From NCBI GenBank assembly GCA_002441085.1, contig DJVF01000038.1, positions 9,607-15,475 of the forward strand: DNA of 5,869 bases. The letters run 5' to 3'. Origin of the DNA: Patescibacteria group bacterium UBA6263. Lineage in GTDB: Bacteria > Patescibacteriota > Gracilibacteria > Absconditabacterales > Absconditicoccaceae. Positions 1 to 5,869 of the stretch are shown piece by piece (position 1 is the stretch's first letter; the number at the start of each line of letters is the position of its first letter). A model generated the notes under the pieces. It was not told where the DNA came from and ran no database searches. It saw nothing but the letters and a program-made list of their open reading frames with translations. The translations under genes and the position numbers were made by a program.

Positions 1-1037
1 GATCATTTGAATTGGTATCATACTCCAGTAACTTCATAAAATTGATCATCTGAAAAGATCTTTTTGACTGTCATGTTTCATGTCGTCAAAGTTCAAGTTT
101 TATCTGAGCATATAACTGTAGTCTCTCATAATGTTTCTATGATAGACATTCTATTTACTAATGCATTTTTTTGGGACATTCTAAATGCTCATTTGGCTAA
201 TGTGGATATAAGAACTACTGGTAATCATTCTGGGAAAGCTGATACCATCATCGCTATTGATAAAAGCAGTATACCTATAAGATATTCTTTATCTAATGTA
301 GGTGATTTGGTTAGCATTACCAATCCAGTCAATATTGCCATAATTACGGCTAATATAGCCATATATCTAACTATTTTGTTTATTTTTTTTTGTAATGGTA
401 ATTCTTTTTCGGCAGCAGATATCATAGATGATATTTTGCCAAATTCTGTACTCATTCAAGTCTTGATAACTTCTGCTATACAATGTCAATTGACAACAAA
501 TGTTCACATATATATTACATGCTCTGATGGAGAAACATCATCTTGATTGTTTATTGATTTTTTTTCTATTTCTTTGGATTCTCCAGTGAGCATAGATTCG
601 TTTATTCTAAGTCAATGCGATTCCAAAACTATTGCATCTGCGGATATTTTATCTCACATTGAAAGTATGATGATATCTCAGGGGACCAGATTTTTGGACT
701 CTATTTCCATTTCTTTACCATCTCTGATGACTGTAGATAGTGGTTCTATCATGCTTTTGAGTGCGTTGATTGCTGTTTCTGCTTTGTATTCTTGAAAAAA
801 TCATACTAGTACTATGACAACAATAATTACTATGATTACAGCTCATGTAGTGGTTTTGCCTACTGAAAAAGAAATAATAATAGCTAACAACAAAAAAAAC
901 ACCATAGCATTACCTTTTATCTGTCTCATTAATATTTTATCTCGAGATACTGCTTTCTTTTCTTTGAGTTCATTGTGTCAGTAAGTCTGCAATCTTTCTT
1001 CCGCTTCTTGAGAGCTCAATCATTGAAAATTTATCAT
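1..1037 (-). CDS. Type II (Ca2+/cation) P-type ATPase, N-terminal part, cut by window edge
   Basis: ATP-driven cation pump of the cytoplasmic membrane. Only the first 345 residues lie in the window; most of the nucleotide-binding domain and M5-M10 lie beyond position 1. With UGA = Gly the protein starts MINFQGLSSQEAEERL and shows, in order: an N-terminal cation-ATPase domain; M1-M2 (about 50-88); the actuator domain with the dephosphorylation motif TGES at 151-154; M3 (about 225-243); M4 (about 252-275) with PEGLP at 269-273, whose Glu is a cation ligand in SERCA-type pumps; and the phosphorylation motif DKTGTLT with the phosphorylated Asp at 312. The Gly of PEGLP and of DKTGT are both UGA; the one in TGES is GGA. 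About 17 UGA codons are read as Gly. The start is the ATG at 1037, because an in-frame TAG lies shortly upstream (1062-1064) and homology begins at once. No Shine-Dalgarno is visible. The motifs indicate family II; Ca2+ as substrate is likely but not provable from this half. Confidence 0.95.
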
Positions 1038-1063
1038 AATATATACGTTATATTGTAAATACT

Positions 1064-1074
1064 ATTATATTATA
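1064..1074 (-). promoter_or_regulatory. Candidate -10 element upstream of the P-type ATPase gene
   Basis: The minus strand reads TATAATATAAT here, two overlapping perfect -10 hexamers placed 26-37 bases before the ATPase ATG. They lie in the 123-base gap (1038-1160) after the antiporter stop, the widest gap between same-strand genes in this window. No good -35 hexamer is present at 16-18 bases. Upstream, an 8-base palindrome TTAGCTAA (1106-1113) is the only other structure I noticed in the gap. Such hexamers arise easily by chance in DNA this AT-rich, so the ATPase may instead be transcribed from the antiporter promoter. Confidence 0.33.
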
Positions 1075-1160
1075 AATAAATCGATTTAAAGCAAAAAAGA
1101 CGGTTTTAGCTAAGTTGAAACATAACCATAAATATGGAAAATTAGTTTAGTTATAATATT

Positions 1161-2849
1161 TTATAATTTTCTAGATTTGATACTATTTTTGTGTAATTTA
1201 GCTTCTTTTATAAATTTTTTCTTTTGTGTTCAATGTTCTTGAATAAGTTTGGATATATAGTGTCATCACAAAAAATATGGTGTAACTACGTAGGTAGATC
1301 ACATTTCATAAAGCTCCAAAGTCTGATTGATTTCATGTGAAGTAGTAATGATAATTGGATCTAATCATTTGTGTTGTTTGATAGTTTTGATAAGCAGTGC
1401 ATTTGCTTCAAAGTCTGGTACAGTAGATATTATCATTTTGGTTTGGCTCATATCCAAATCATCTAGAAATTCTCAATCTTGCAAATCTCAATATATTGCA
1501 TTGTAATTTTGTTTTTGTAATGATTTGACTGTGAGAGGGTTATAATCTATTATAAGTAAATCTTGTTTAATTTGATTGGTATATTTTAATAAATCTGATC
1601 CCATCCTATGGCAACCAAAAACAATAATTTCTCAATCTGACTGAACTTTGAAACCAGTTTTGATATCGTTATTTGTGATTTTTTTTTCAAATCTTTTCAG
1701 ACTTTTTTTGAAGATTTTGTATAATGGGTCTGAATACATTATCATATAGGTAGAACCAACAATTGTTATAAGTCATATAGTAACTACTATTGATAATATA
1801 TCACTAGATAAGTGTCATGTTTTGATTCATAAAGCTATAAGTATTATAGAGAATTCACTAATCTGAGCGACAGTAAGTCATGCCATAAATCCGCTTCTAG
1901 AATCATATCACAGTCTTCACATCAAAAAAACAACTATCAATGGGTTTCATATCAATACAAAAGTTGATAATATAATTATGGTAAGTATGTGTTGAGTAGA
2001 TGTGATAAATCACATTTGAGATCATAATACTATAAAAAATATTACCAAGAAAAAATCTCTAAGTGTTTTCATTTTGGCAGATATTTCATATCTCATTGGA
2101 GAAAAAGATAGTGTAATACCGGCTACCAAAGCTCATATTTCCATAGAAAAATCAAAATAATGAAATACTCAAGCTATAACTATACACCAAGCTATGGAAA
2201 ATAGTAATAAGAATTCTTGAGATTTGGCTATATTGTTTATAAAGCGAGGTAGTATATATATTCATATCAAAACAGCTGTTGTAATCAATATTGCTCATTT
2301 TAACATAGAGATACTCAATGTAGATAATATTTGATCTCATCCTCCTCATAATGAAGATATCATCATCAACATAATAGCGGCGACTATATCTTGTACTATA
2401 AGAAATCATATAGCTATCTTACCATACAAAGATCAAGTATCTCATTTATCTGTAATCAATTTCATAATAATGATAGTACTACTGAATGTCAGTGCTACAC
2501 ATATATATATAGCCTCTATGTTATCGAAGCCCAATAGTTTGGCTATAAAAAATCCTATAATTGACGTAAATGCTACCTGTCATAGTCAAGTAATGAGTGA
2601 TGCCTTTCAGGTTTCTTTGATCATTTTGGCATTGAGTCATATTCATACTATAAAAAGAAGCAAAGATATTCATATTTGAGAGAATGTTTCAAAAATTTCT
2701 CAATTATTCAAAAAATTTAAAAAATAAGGTCACAATATTATTCCAGATAAAATATATCATATTATTAGTGGTTGTTTGAGTAATCTAGTAATATATGTGA
2801 TAATTACAGTCACTCATATTGCTATTCATATATTTAAAAATGCGTCCAT
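1161..2849 (-). CDS. KefB/KefC-type cation/proton antiporter (CPA2) with TrkA-N domain
   Basis: Membrane antiporter of the CPA2 family, expected to exchange K+ or Na+ for H+ and to be gated by a cytoplasmic nucleotide-binding RCK domain. The 562-residue protein is a usual length for the family. Residues 1 to about 380 form the multi-helix exchanger domain, beginning MDAFLNIGIAIGVTVI and containing QPLIIGYILSGIILGP (helix 2), a FSSTIIIMKL segment, QD at 153-154 in GFLIVQDIVA (the family's conserved Asp), and GLTVAQISEFSIIL. Residues about 407-525 form a TrkA-N Rossmann fold: the nucleotide loop is GCHRMG from Gly412, with His in place of the middle Gly of GxGxxG, and Asp435 in LLIIDYNP ends the second strand, which favours NAD(H). 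A basic tail follows. About 37 UGA codons, roughly three quarters of all Gly, are needed to keep it open. The start is the ATG at 2849: a TAA lies two codons upstream. No Shine-Dalgarno is seen. It follows the CBS gene by 22 bases, probably in one operon. The transported ion cannot be read from sequence. Confidence 0.95.
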
Positions 2850-2871
2850 AGGTTATAGTATAATATTTAAA

Positions 2872-3375
2872 TTAATAATCTTTTAAAAGGTTTATCAAGC
2901 TACTTGGTGTAATTACTCAAAGTACTTGTTTTTGACTGTTTATAACTGGGATATAATTAAATCATACTTTGTATATTAATTTGATTACTTTGTTTATATT
3001 AGCATCTTCTTTTACAAAGTTTTTGTGTTTTTTGATTAGCTGTATCGCTGTTTTATAAAATATTCAAGTTTTGTATCATCTATTTAAATATTGAATTAAA
3101 GGTAGCTTATTTAACTGTTGTAAGAATAATTTTATAATATCTTCGACAGATATCTCTCATACGAATTCTTTTTTTTTGTTTATGACTATACATGTATAAG
3201 TATTTTCACGTTTTAATTTCTGTAAAATTGTATCTATGTTGTCGTCTTGTTGTAAAAAGACCGGTTTGATCATAGCATCTTTTGCTGTTAATTTTTCTAC
3301 AAGTTGCATATTGGACATATATTTTATGTCTGCTACAAATAGTTTTTTCAATTTTTTTTCGATTTTTCAATCCAT
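2872..3375 (-). CDS. Stand-alone tandem CBS-domain protein
   Basis: A soluble 167-residue protein made almost entirely of two CBS domains, a fold that binds adenine nucleotides and similar ligands and regulates partner proteins. The first domain spans about residues 30-90 (KDAMIKPVFLQQDD, then CIVINKKKEFVGEISVEDII); the second about 107-165 (FVKEDANINKVIKLIY, NYIPVINSQKQVLGVITPSSL). The ligand motif G-h-x-T/S-x-x-D is complete in the first repeat (GEISVED) but the second ends in Ser instead of Asp (GVITPSS). There are no membrane segments. The start is the ATG at 3375, reading MDGKIEKKLKK, with an in-frame TAA four codons upstream; this start requires UGA as codon 3. An ATG at codon 20 is a weaker alternative. 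About six UGA codons are used. The gene lies 22 bases before the Kef-type antiporter on the same strand, so regulation of that transporter by nucleotide or ion status is a reasonable inference, not shown. Confidence 0.92.
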
Positions 3376-3435
3376 GTAAATAAATTAATATAAATAATTG
3401 TATATATACTTTATTTATTTATTTCTATTTGTCAA

Positions 3436-3478
3436 ATTTTGTAGCTTGTATTCATTTTGTAAATAAATATATTTTGTT
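3436..3478 (+). repeat. Three ATTTTGT(A/T) direct repeats
   Basis: ATTTTGTA occurs at 3436-3443 and 3454-3461, and ATTTTGTT at 3471-3478, with centres 18 and 17 bases apart. A shorter ATTTGT lies at 3427-3432. The spacing is roughly one and two-thirds helical turns, so successive copies do not face exactly the same side. They sit between two divergent genes, just upstream of a DNA-binding protein gene, where an operator would be expected. Chance occurrence in AT-rich DNA is a real alternative. Confidence 0.35.
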
Positions 3479-3505
3479 AAAAGAATGATATCCTTTATAT
3501 ATCAC

Positions 3506-3510
3506 TGAGG
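3506..3510 (+). promoter_or_regulatory. Shine-Dalgarno-like TGAGG of the winged-helix gene
   Basis: TGAGG ends four bases before the ATG at 3515, slightly close but usable. It is the only clear ribosome-binding site among the eight gene starts in the window and supports choosing 3515 over the later in-frame ATG at 3596 (codon 28). Confidence 0.5.
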
Positions 3511-3514
3511 TTTG

Positions 3515-4048
3515 ATGAATTTAGAAAAATTATTTTGAAGTAAGGCAAAGGTTGATATTTTGAAATATCTTATATTTAGGAGGCAGTGAATCTCCATGAG
3601 AGCATTGGAAGCTGAATTAGAATGGACTTTCCCAGCTATAAAAAAACAAATAGATTCTTTGAATGATGCAAAAGTGATAGATGTAGATAAAGAGTGACAA
3701 TGATGGAGTATTTGTATCAAAAAAGACTTTTTTGAAAATATAAAAAATATATTCTTTTCTGGTTTGAAACAAGATATAATAGAATTGTTTGATTCTTACA
3801 ATATAATGATAAGTAAATATTATTTTGGGAAAAGATTTGGTGCTAACTTGGATATGGATTTGATAGTGATTTATAAAAATCTTGAAAAACCACAAATAGA
3901 TAAAATCAAAGATTGTATAAATGAAATCTTTAGAGATTATTTTATTGAAACTGTTTCTGTTGTGTTTATGTCTGCTGAAGAACGAGATAAGCGTTATAGA
4001 TTAGCTGATAGGTTTGTATTGCAAATTCTTAGGTGTTATCCAAATTAA
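3515..4048 (+). CDS. Winged-helix DNA-binding protein with nucleotidyltransferase-like C-terminal half
   Basis: Probable transcription regulator of 177 residues, opening MNLEKLFGSKAKVDILKYL. Residues 1-70 look like an ArsR/PadR-type winged helix: helix 1 (11-22), a helix-turn-helix around RALEAELEWTFPAIKKQI (29-46), and a wing ending near 70. Residues 84-177 resemble a minimal nucleotidyltransferase domain: the core YYFGKRFGANLDMDLIV (102-118) matches the family pattern FGSRARG...SDIDLIV, with both acidic residues present (Asp113, Asp115) but the Ser of the G-S motif replaced by Lys106. A helix with YKNLEKPQIDKIK and a strand TVSVVFMSAEE follow, as in that fold. UGA is read as Gly four times (codons 8, 25, 61, 63); codon 63 is next to a UGG Trp. 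It is the first gene of the plus-strand group and diverges from the CBS/antiporter genes, so it could act on either. The winged helix is fairly sure; the second domain and any enzyme activity are inference. Confidence 0.82.
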
Positions 4049-4074
4049 TTTGAGTTTATGGTTTATATTTTAAA

Positions 4075-4800
4075 ATGAAAGAACTTATATTTGATCATGA
4101 AGTGGTTGTAGAACAGACTCTTTCTTATTTGTTTGCCGCTAAGAATATCTTAAATAGTATTCCTAGGAGTTTTGATATTGTGTTTTTGCCTAGATCTCAT
4201 CATCTTTATACTGGGGTTTTGCAAGCAGCTTCTTATTGAGCTTTACAAAACAAAAATAAATTTATATTGATCTTTGAATGAAATAATGATGATAAAATAT
4301 TGATTTACAATAAATCAATATGACCCTTTTTGTGAAAAAAGCGAAAATTTGATAAAAGTTTAGAAAGATTGAAAAATAAATTTGATTTTTTGGAATTTTG
4401 TGATTTCTGAAAAGAGTCTATTTATTCTCAACTACCTTATTTAAGGATGTTTTTGGATATTAAAAATTTGATCAATATTTATATATGATCTAAAGTCAAA
4501 AAACAAGATTTTATAAATTTTATATTAGAATTTGATATAGAATCTGATTTTAATCTTGCTTTTATATCTGATATCAATGTAGAAAATCAAAATAATGAAT
4601 TATTGTTAATAAAAGATAAAAAAAACTGACTAGAAAAATTAAACGATTCTTTTTTTCATAAGAATATAGTACTAAAAATGTTTTGTGAACTTATAAAATT
4701 TAATTCAATGAATTTAAAAATTTTTAGTCAGACCGATTCTGTTTTAATGGCATGAGATAGAAATAAAGCTATTGTTTATTTATCAGCTGGGGCTAAATAA
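4075..4800 (+). CDS. Diverged MEMO-family (AmmeMemoRadiSam protein B-like) protein, metal ligands apparently lost
   Basis: A 241-residue protein, close to the usual 260-300 of MEMO-like proteins (dioxygenase-like fold). The family's landmarks can be followed in order but are altered. LPRSHHLYTG (38-47) fits PHAGYxYSG, with Arg40 where the first metal His should be. FEGNND (67-72) fits GPNH, with Asp72 for the second His. GPFLGKKRKFD (83-93) fits TPLGxxxxD. ESIYSQLPYL (114-123) fits HSLEVQLPFL, with Glu for His. FISDIN (163-168) fits SSDLSH. SQTDSVLMAGDRNKAIVYLS (218-237) fits TSGDxxGDxxxVVGYA. The Cys-Gly that supplies the third ligand in human MEMO1 is not seen near 196-200. The function is therefore unknown and probably non-catalytic. 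Eight UGA codons are read as Gly. The start is the ATG 26 bases after the previous stop; no Shine-Dalgarno is visible. It precedes secE by 78 bases. The family call rests on motif order recognised by eye; a remote relative of another family is possible. Confidence 0.58.
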
Positions 4801-4878
4801 TTTTATTATCAATTCCCCTTGAAAATAGCTTTTGGATTTATAAAAGTAATAGACTTTATTTGAGTAATTTTTTTGCTT

Positions 4879-5061
4879 ATGATGAAATTTGTTTATGATA
4901 GTTTGGAAACTGTTAAAAAGTTGAAACGCCCAAACAAAAGGGAATATATAACTTTGACTGTTGCTATTTTTGGTCTAGTTATAGTAGCTAGTCTTTATTT
5001 TGTATTGACTGATACATTGTTTTCTTCAGTATATAAGTTGTTCTATAATAGTATGTCATAA
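4879..5061 (+). CDS. secE: Protein translocase subunit SecE
   Basis: Small essential subunit that clamps the SecY channel of the Sec translocon in the cytoplasmic membrane. The protein is 60 residues, typical of the short bacterial form. An amphipathic cytoplasmic helix (FVYDSLETVKKLKRP, 4-18) is followed by KREY, at the place of the family's WP-[ST]-[RK]-[KR]-E, with Arg where Trp is usual. One membrane helix covers about 23-45, and a short outer tail follows. The position directly before nusG is the classic secE-nusG arrangement and makes the call firm. No UGA codon is used. Two ATG codons in a row (4879 and 4882) could each start it; neither has a Shine-Dalgarno. The frame stays open upstream to 4801 if UGA at 4861 is Gly, but that 78-base stretch has only a TTG at 4819 and would add a hydrophobic extension unlike SecE, so I treat it as non-coding. 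Confidence 0.92.
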   Translation: MMKFVYDSLETVKKLKRPNKREYITLTVAIFGLVIVASLYFVLTDTLFSSVYKLFYNSMS

Positions 5062-5084
5062 TCTTTATTAAATAAATTAAACTT

Positions 5085-5666
5085 ATGCAGAAAGATGTAA
5101 ATATAGTTGAAATTAAAAAACAGATAGAAGATAATTCTTTTAAACGATATGTTTTGAGTGTGGTTTCTGGGCAAGAGTCTTTGGTAATAGAAAACCTGAG
5201 AGAAAGGGTAAATAAACAATGATTAAATGAAGATGTAGTGGATTATATATGTCCTATGATAAATGAAACGTCTATGAAAAAATGAGAGAAAATAATAAAG
5301 CAAAAGAAACTATACCCTGGATATGTTTTTATAAAGTCTAAAATGAATGATAAAATACGATATGTTGTAAGAAATACACCTTGAGTGAGATTGATTGTTT
5401 GAGCTGAAACTCGTCCAGTACCTTTGACAGATAATGAATATGAAGCTATCATGGAACAAATAAACAAATCTCAAGAAAGATCAGAGCTGATTATACCTTA
5501 TAAAAAGAATGATGTAGTATTGTTGAAAACATGAGATTTTAAATGAATGAAATGAAGTATAAGAGATATTGATTGAGAGAAATGAACAGTTATTGTAAAT
5601 ATAGAAATGTTGTGAAGATTGACTCCTGTAGTTGTAGATGTAGATAAAATAGAATTATTGAATTAA
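5085..5666 (+). CDS. nusG: Transcription termination/antitermination protein NusG
   Basis: Universal elongation factor that binds the RNA polymerase clamp and links it to Rho or to the ribosome. The protein is 193 residues, within the usual 175-200. The NGN domain runs about 20-125: RYVLSVVSGQE (the usual WYVV start has Arg), KKLYPGYVFIK around Tyr77, and NTPGVRLIVGAETRPVPL from about 97 to 114, a family signature. The KOW domain runs about 140-193: GDFKGMKGSIRDIDGEKG, then EMLGRLTPVVVDVDKIEL. Ten glycines are UGA, including both in the NTPGVRLIVG signature (5382-5384, 5400-5402) and most of the KOW glycines, so this gene gives the strongest proof of the code. The start ATG is 23 bases after secE; the preceding AAATTAAACTT holds no Shine-Dalgarno. 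secE and nusG are almost surely co-transcribed. Confidence 0.97.
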
Positions 5667-5691
5667 CAATATTTTAGCTAAATAATATAGT

Positions 5692-5869
5692 ATGCCAAAG
5701 TTAGAAAGAAAAATACTAAGATTATCGGTTATTGTTTTATTTCTGTCTCTTTTGCTTGTATATGTTTTATTTTTTCAAGTGAAAGGGCCTTTGATTAGTG
5801 ATATTTTGGCATCTAGATCTGATATAGAAGTAGATAATGATATGAAAATTTATATAAAAACTGGAGATA
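5692..5869 (+). CDS. Unknown membrane-anchored protein, N-terminal part, cut by window edge
   Basis: The first 59 residues of a protein that continues beyond the window. It begins with a basic segment MPKLERKILR, then one strongly hydrophobic helix (about 11-31, LSVIVLFLSLLLVYVLFF), then a polar, acidic stretch with DIEVDNDMKIYIKTGD. The positive N-terminus followed by a single helix without a clear signal-peptidase site suggests a signal anchor with the rest outside the cytoplasm. I recognise no family. It starts 25 bases after the nusG stop on the same strand and is probably in the same operon; the usual gene in this place, rplK (ribosomal protein L11), is clearly not what is encoded. No Shine-Dalgarno is visible and there is no UGA in the part seen. 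That it is a real gene is likely from position and composition. Confidence 0.65.
   Translation, partial: MPKLERKILRLSVIVLFLSLLLVYVLFFQVKGPLISDILASRSDIEVDNDMKIYIKTGD

Larger units (their letters stand above)
3376..3514. promoter_or_regulatory. Divergent intergenic promoter region
   Basis: These 139 bases separate the minus-strand CBS/antiporter genes from the plus-strand winged-helix/secE/nusG genes, so promoters for both directions should be here. The DNA is extremely AT-rich. On the minus strand TATATT (3392-3387) ends 11 bases before the CBS start and could be a -10 for a very short leader. A TTTA tandem run covers 3410-3424, and three ATTTTGT(A/T) copies follow (listed separately). I cannot assign -35/-10 pairs with confidence. 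That it is a promoter region rests on gene orientation. Confidence 0.5.

Noticed and set aside
64..795. Two long open plus-strand stretches (64-546 and 547-795) that could be read as small membrane proteins
   Set aside because: They lie opposite the P-type ATPase, which explains every part of this DNA with family motifs on the minus strand. The second has no ATG start, and the products look like reverse-complement noise.
1091..1166. Possible terminator hairpins after the antiporter gene (GGTT...AACC arms near 1102-1127; TTATAATATTTTATAA at 1151-1166)
   Set aside because: The stems are short, interrupted or purely A/T, with no GC-rich stem followed by a T run on the minus strand.
2152..2679. 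Open stretches at 2152-2409 (minus, other frame) and 2470-2679 (plus)
   Set aside because: Both fall inside the antiporter's exchanger domain, which is continuous in its own frame; neither product resembles a protein family.
1..3375. Reading the many in-frame UGA codons as evidence that the left-hand genes are pseudogenes
   Set aside because: The same codon interrupts essential nusG at conserved glycines, there are no UAA/UAG interruptions or frameshifts, and the translated families are full length with UGA = Gly.
3474..3501. A TTGTTA / 16-base / TATATA promoter-like pair before the winged-helix gene
   Set aside because: It would place the transcript start at about 3508, inside the TGAGG ribosome-binding site, so the two signals are incompatible; the match may be chance in AT-rich DNA.
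3502..3895. Minus-strand open stretches at 3502-3720 and 3617-3895
   Set aside because: They are antisense to the winged-helix gene and their products are low-complexity (Phe/Ile/Tyr-rich).
4819..4878. Possible upstream extension of secE from a TTG start, or a promoter using TTGAAA at 4819-4824
   Set aside because: The extension would add a hydrophobic segment unlike any SecE, and no -10 lies at a proper distance (TATAAA is only 14 bases away).
5243..5467. Minus-strand open stretch of 74 codons
   Set aside because: It is antisense to the highly recognisable core of NusG.

Overview
The window is about 5.9 kb, AT-rich and gene-dense, and it comes from an organism that reads UGA as glycine (translation table 25). 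With the standard code almost every gene breaks into fragments. With UGA = Gly, eight continuous reading frames appear, and several known family motifs place a UGA exactly at a conserved glycine: the DKTGT and PEGLP motifs of a P-type ATPase, and the TPGV and LIVG segments of NusG. UGG still encodes Trp (two UGA codons sit beside a UGG at 3695-3706), so this is not the mycoplasma code. Table 25 is known from Candidatus Gracilibacteria and Absconditabacteria (SR1), ultra-small, reduced, probably host-dependent Patescibacteria/CPR bacteria. The window therefore most likely belongs to one of these two groups; I cannot tell which.

Left half, minus strand (1-3375), read from right to left: a stand-alone two-CBS-domain protein (3375-2872); 22 bases later a KefB/KefC-type CPA2 cation/proton antiporter with a C-terminal TrkA-N (RCK) domain (2849-1161); then, after 123 bases, a type II (SERCA/PMCA-like) cation-transporting P-type ATPase (1037 to beyond position 1). 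This is a cation-transport block. The CBS protein is placed to act as a cytoplasmic sensor for the antiporter.

Middle (3376-3514): a 139-base divergent intergenic region that should hold promoters for both directions. It carries three ATTTTGT(A/T) direct repeats about 17-18 bases apart.

Right half, plus strand (3515-5869): a winged-helix DNA-binding protein with a nucleotidyltransferase-like C-terminal half; a diverged MEMO-family protein that appears to have lost its metal-binding residues; secE (protein-translocase subunit); nusG (transcription elongation/antitermination factor); and the start of an unidentified single-pass membrane protein cut by the window edge. The genes are closely spaced (25, 78, 23 and 25 bases) and could form one operon around the common bacterial secE-nusG pair. 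rplK, the usual next gene, is not the one that follows nusG here.

Seven of the eight starts have no recognisable Shine-Dalgarno sequence; only the winged-helix gene has one (TGAGG). No gene-free stretch exceeds 300 bases. I saw no tRNA, rRNA, CRISPR array, insertion sequence or integrase. The most notable items are the recoded UGA, the MEMO-like protein without its ligands, the winged-helix/nucleotidyltransferase fusion, and the CBS-antiporter pair.
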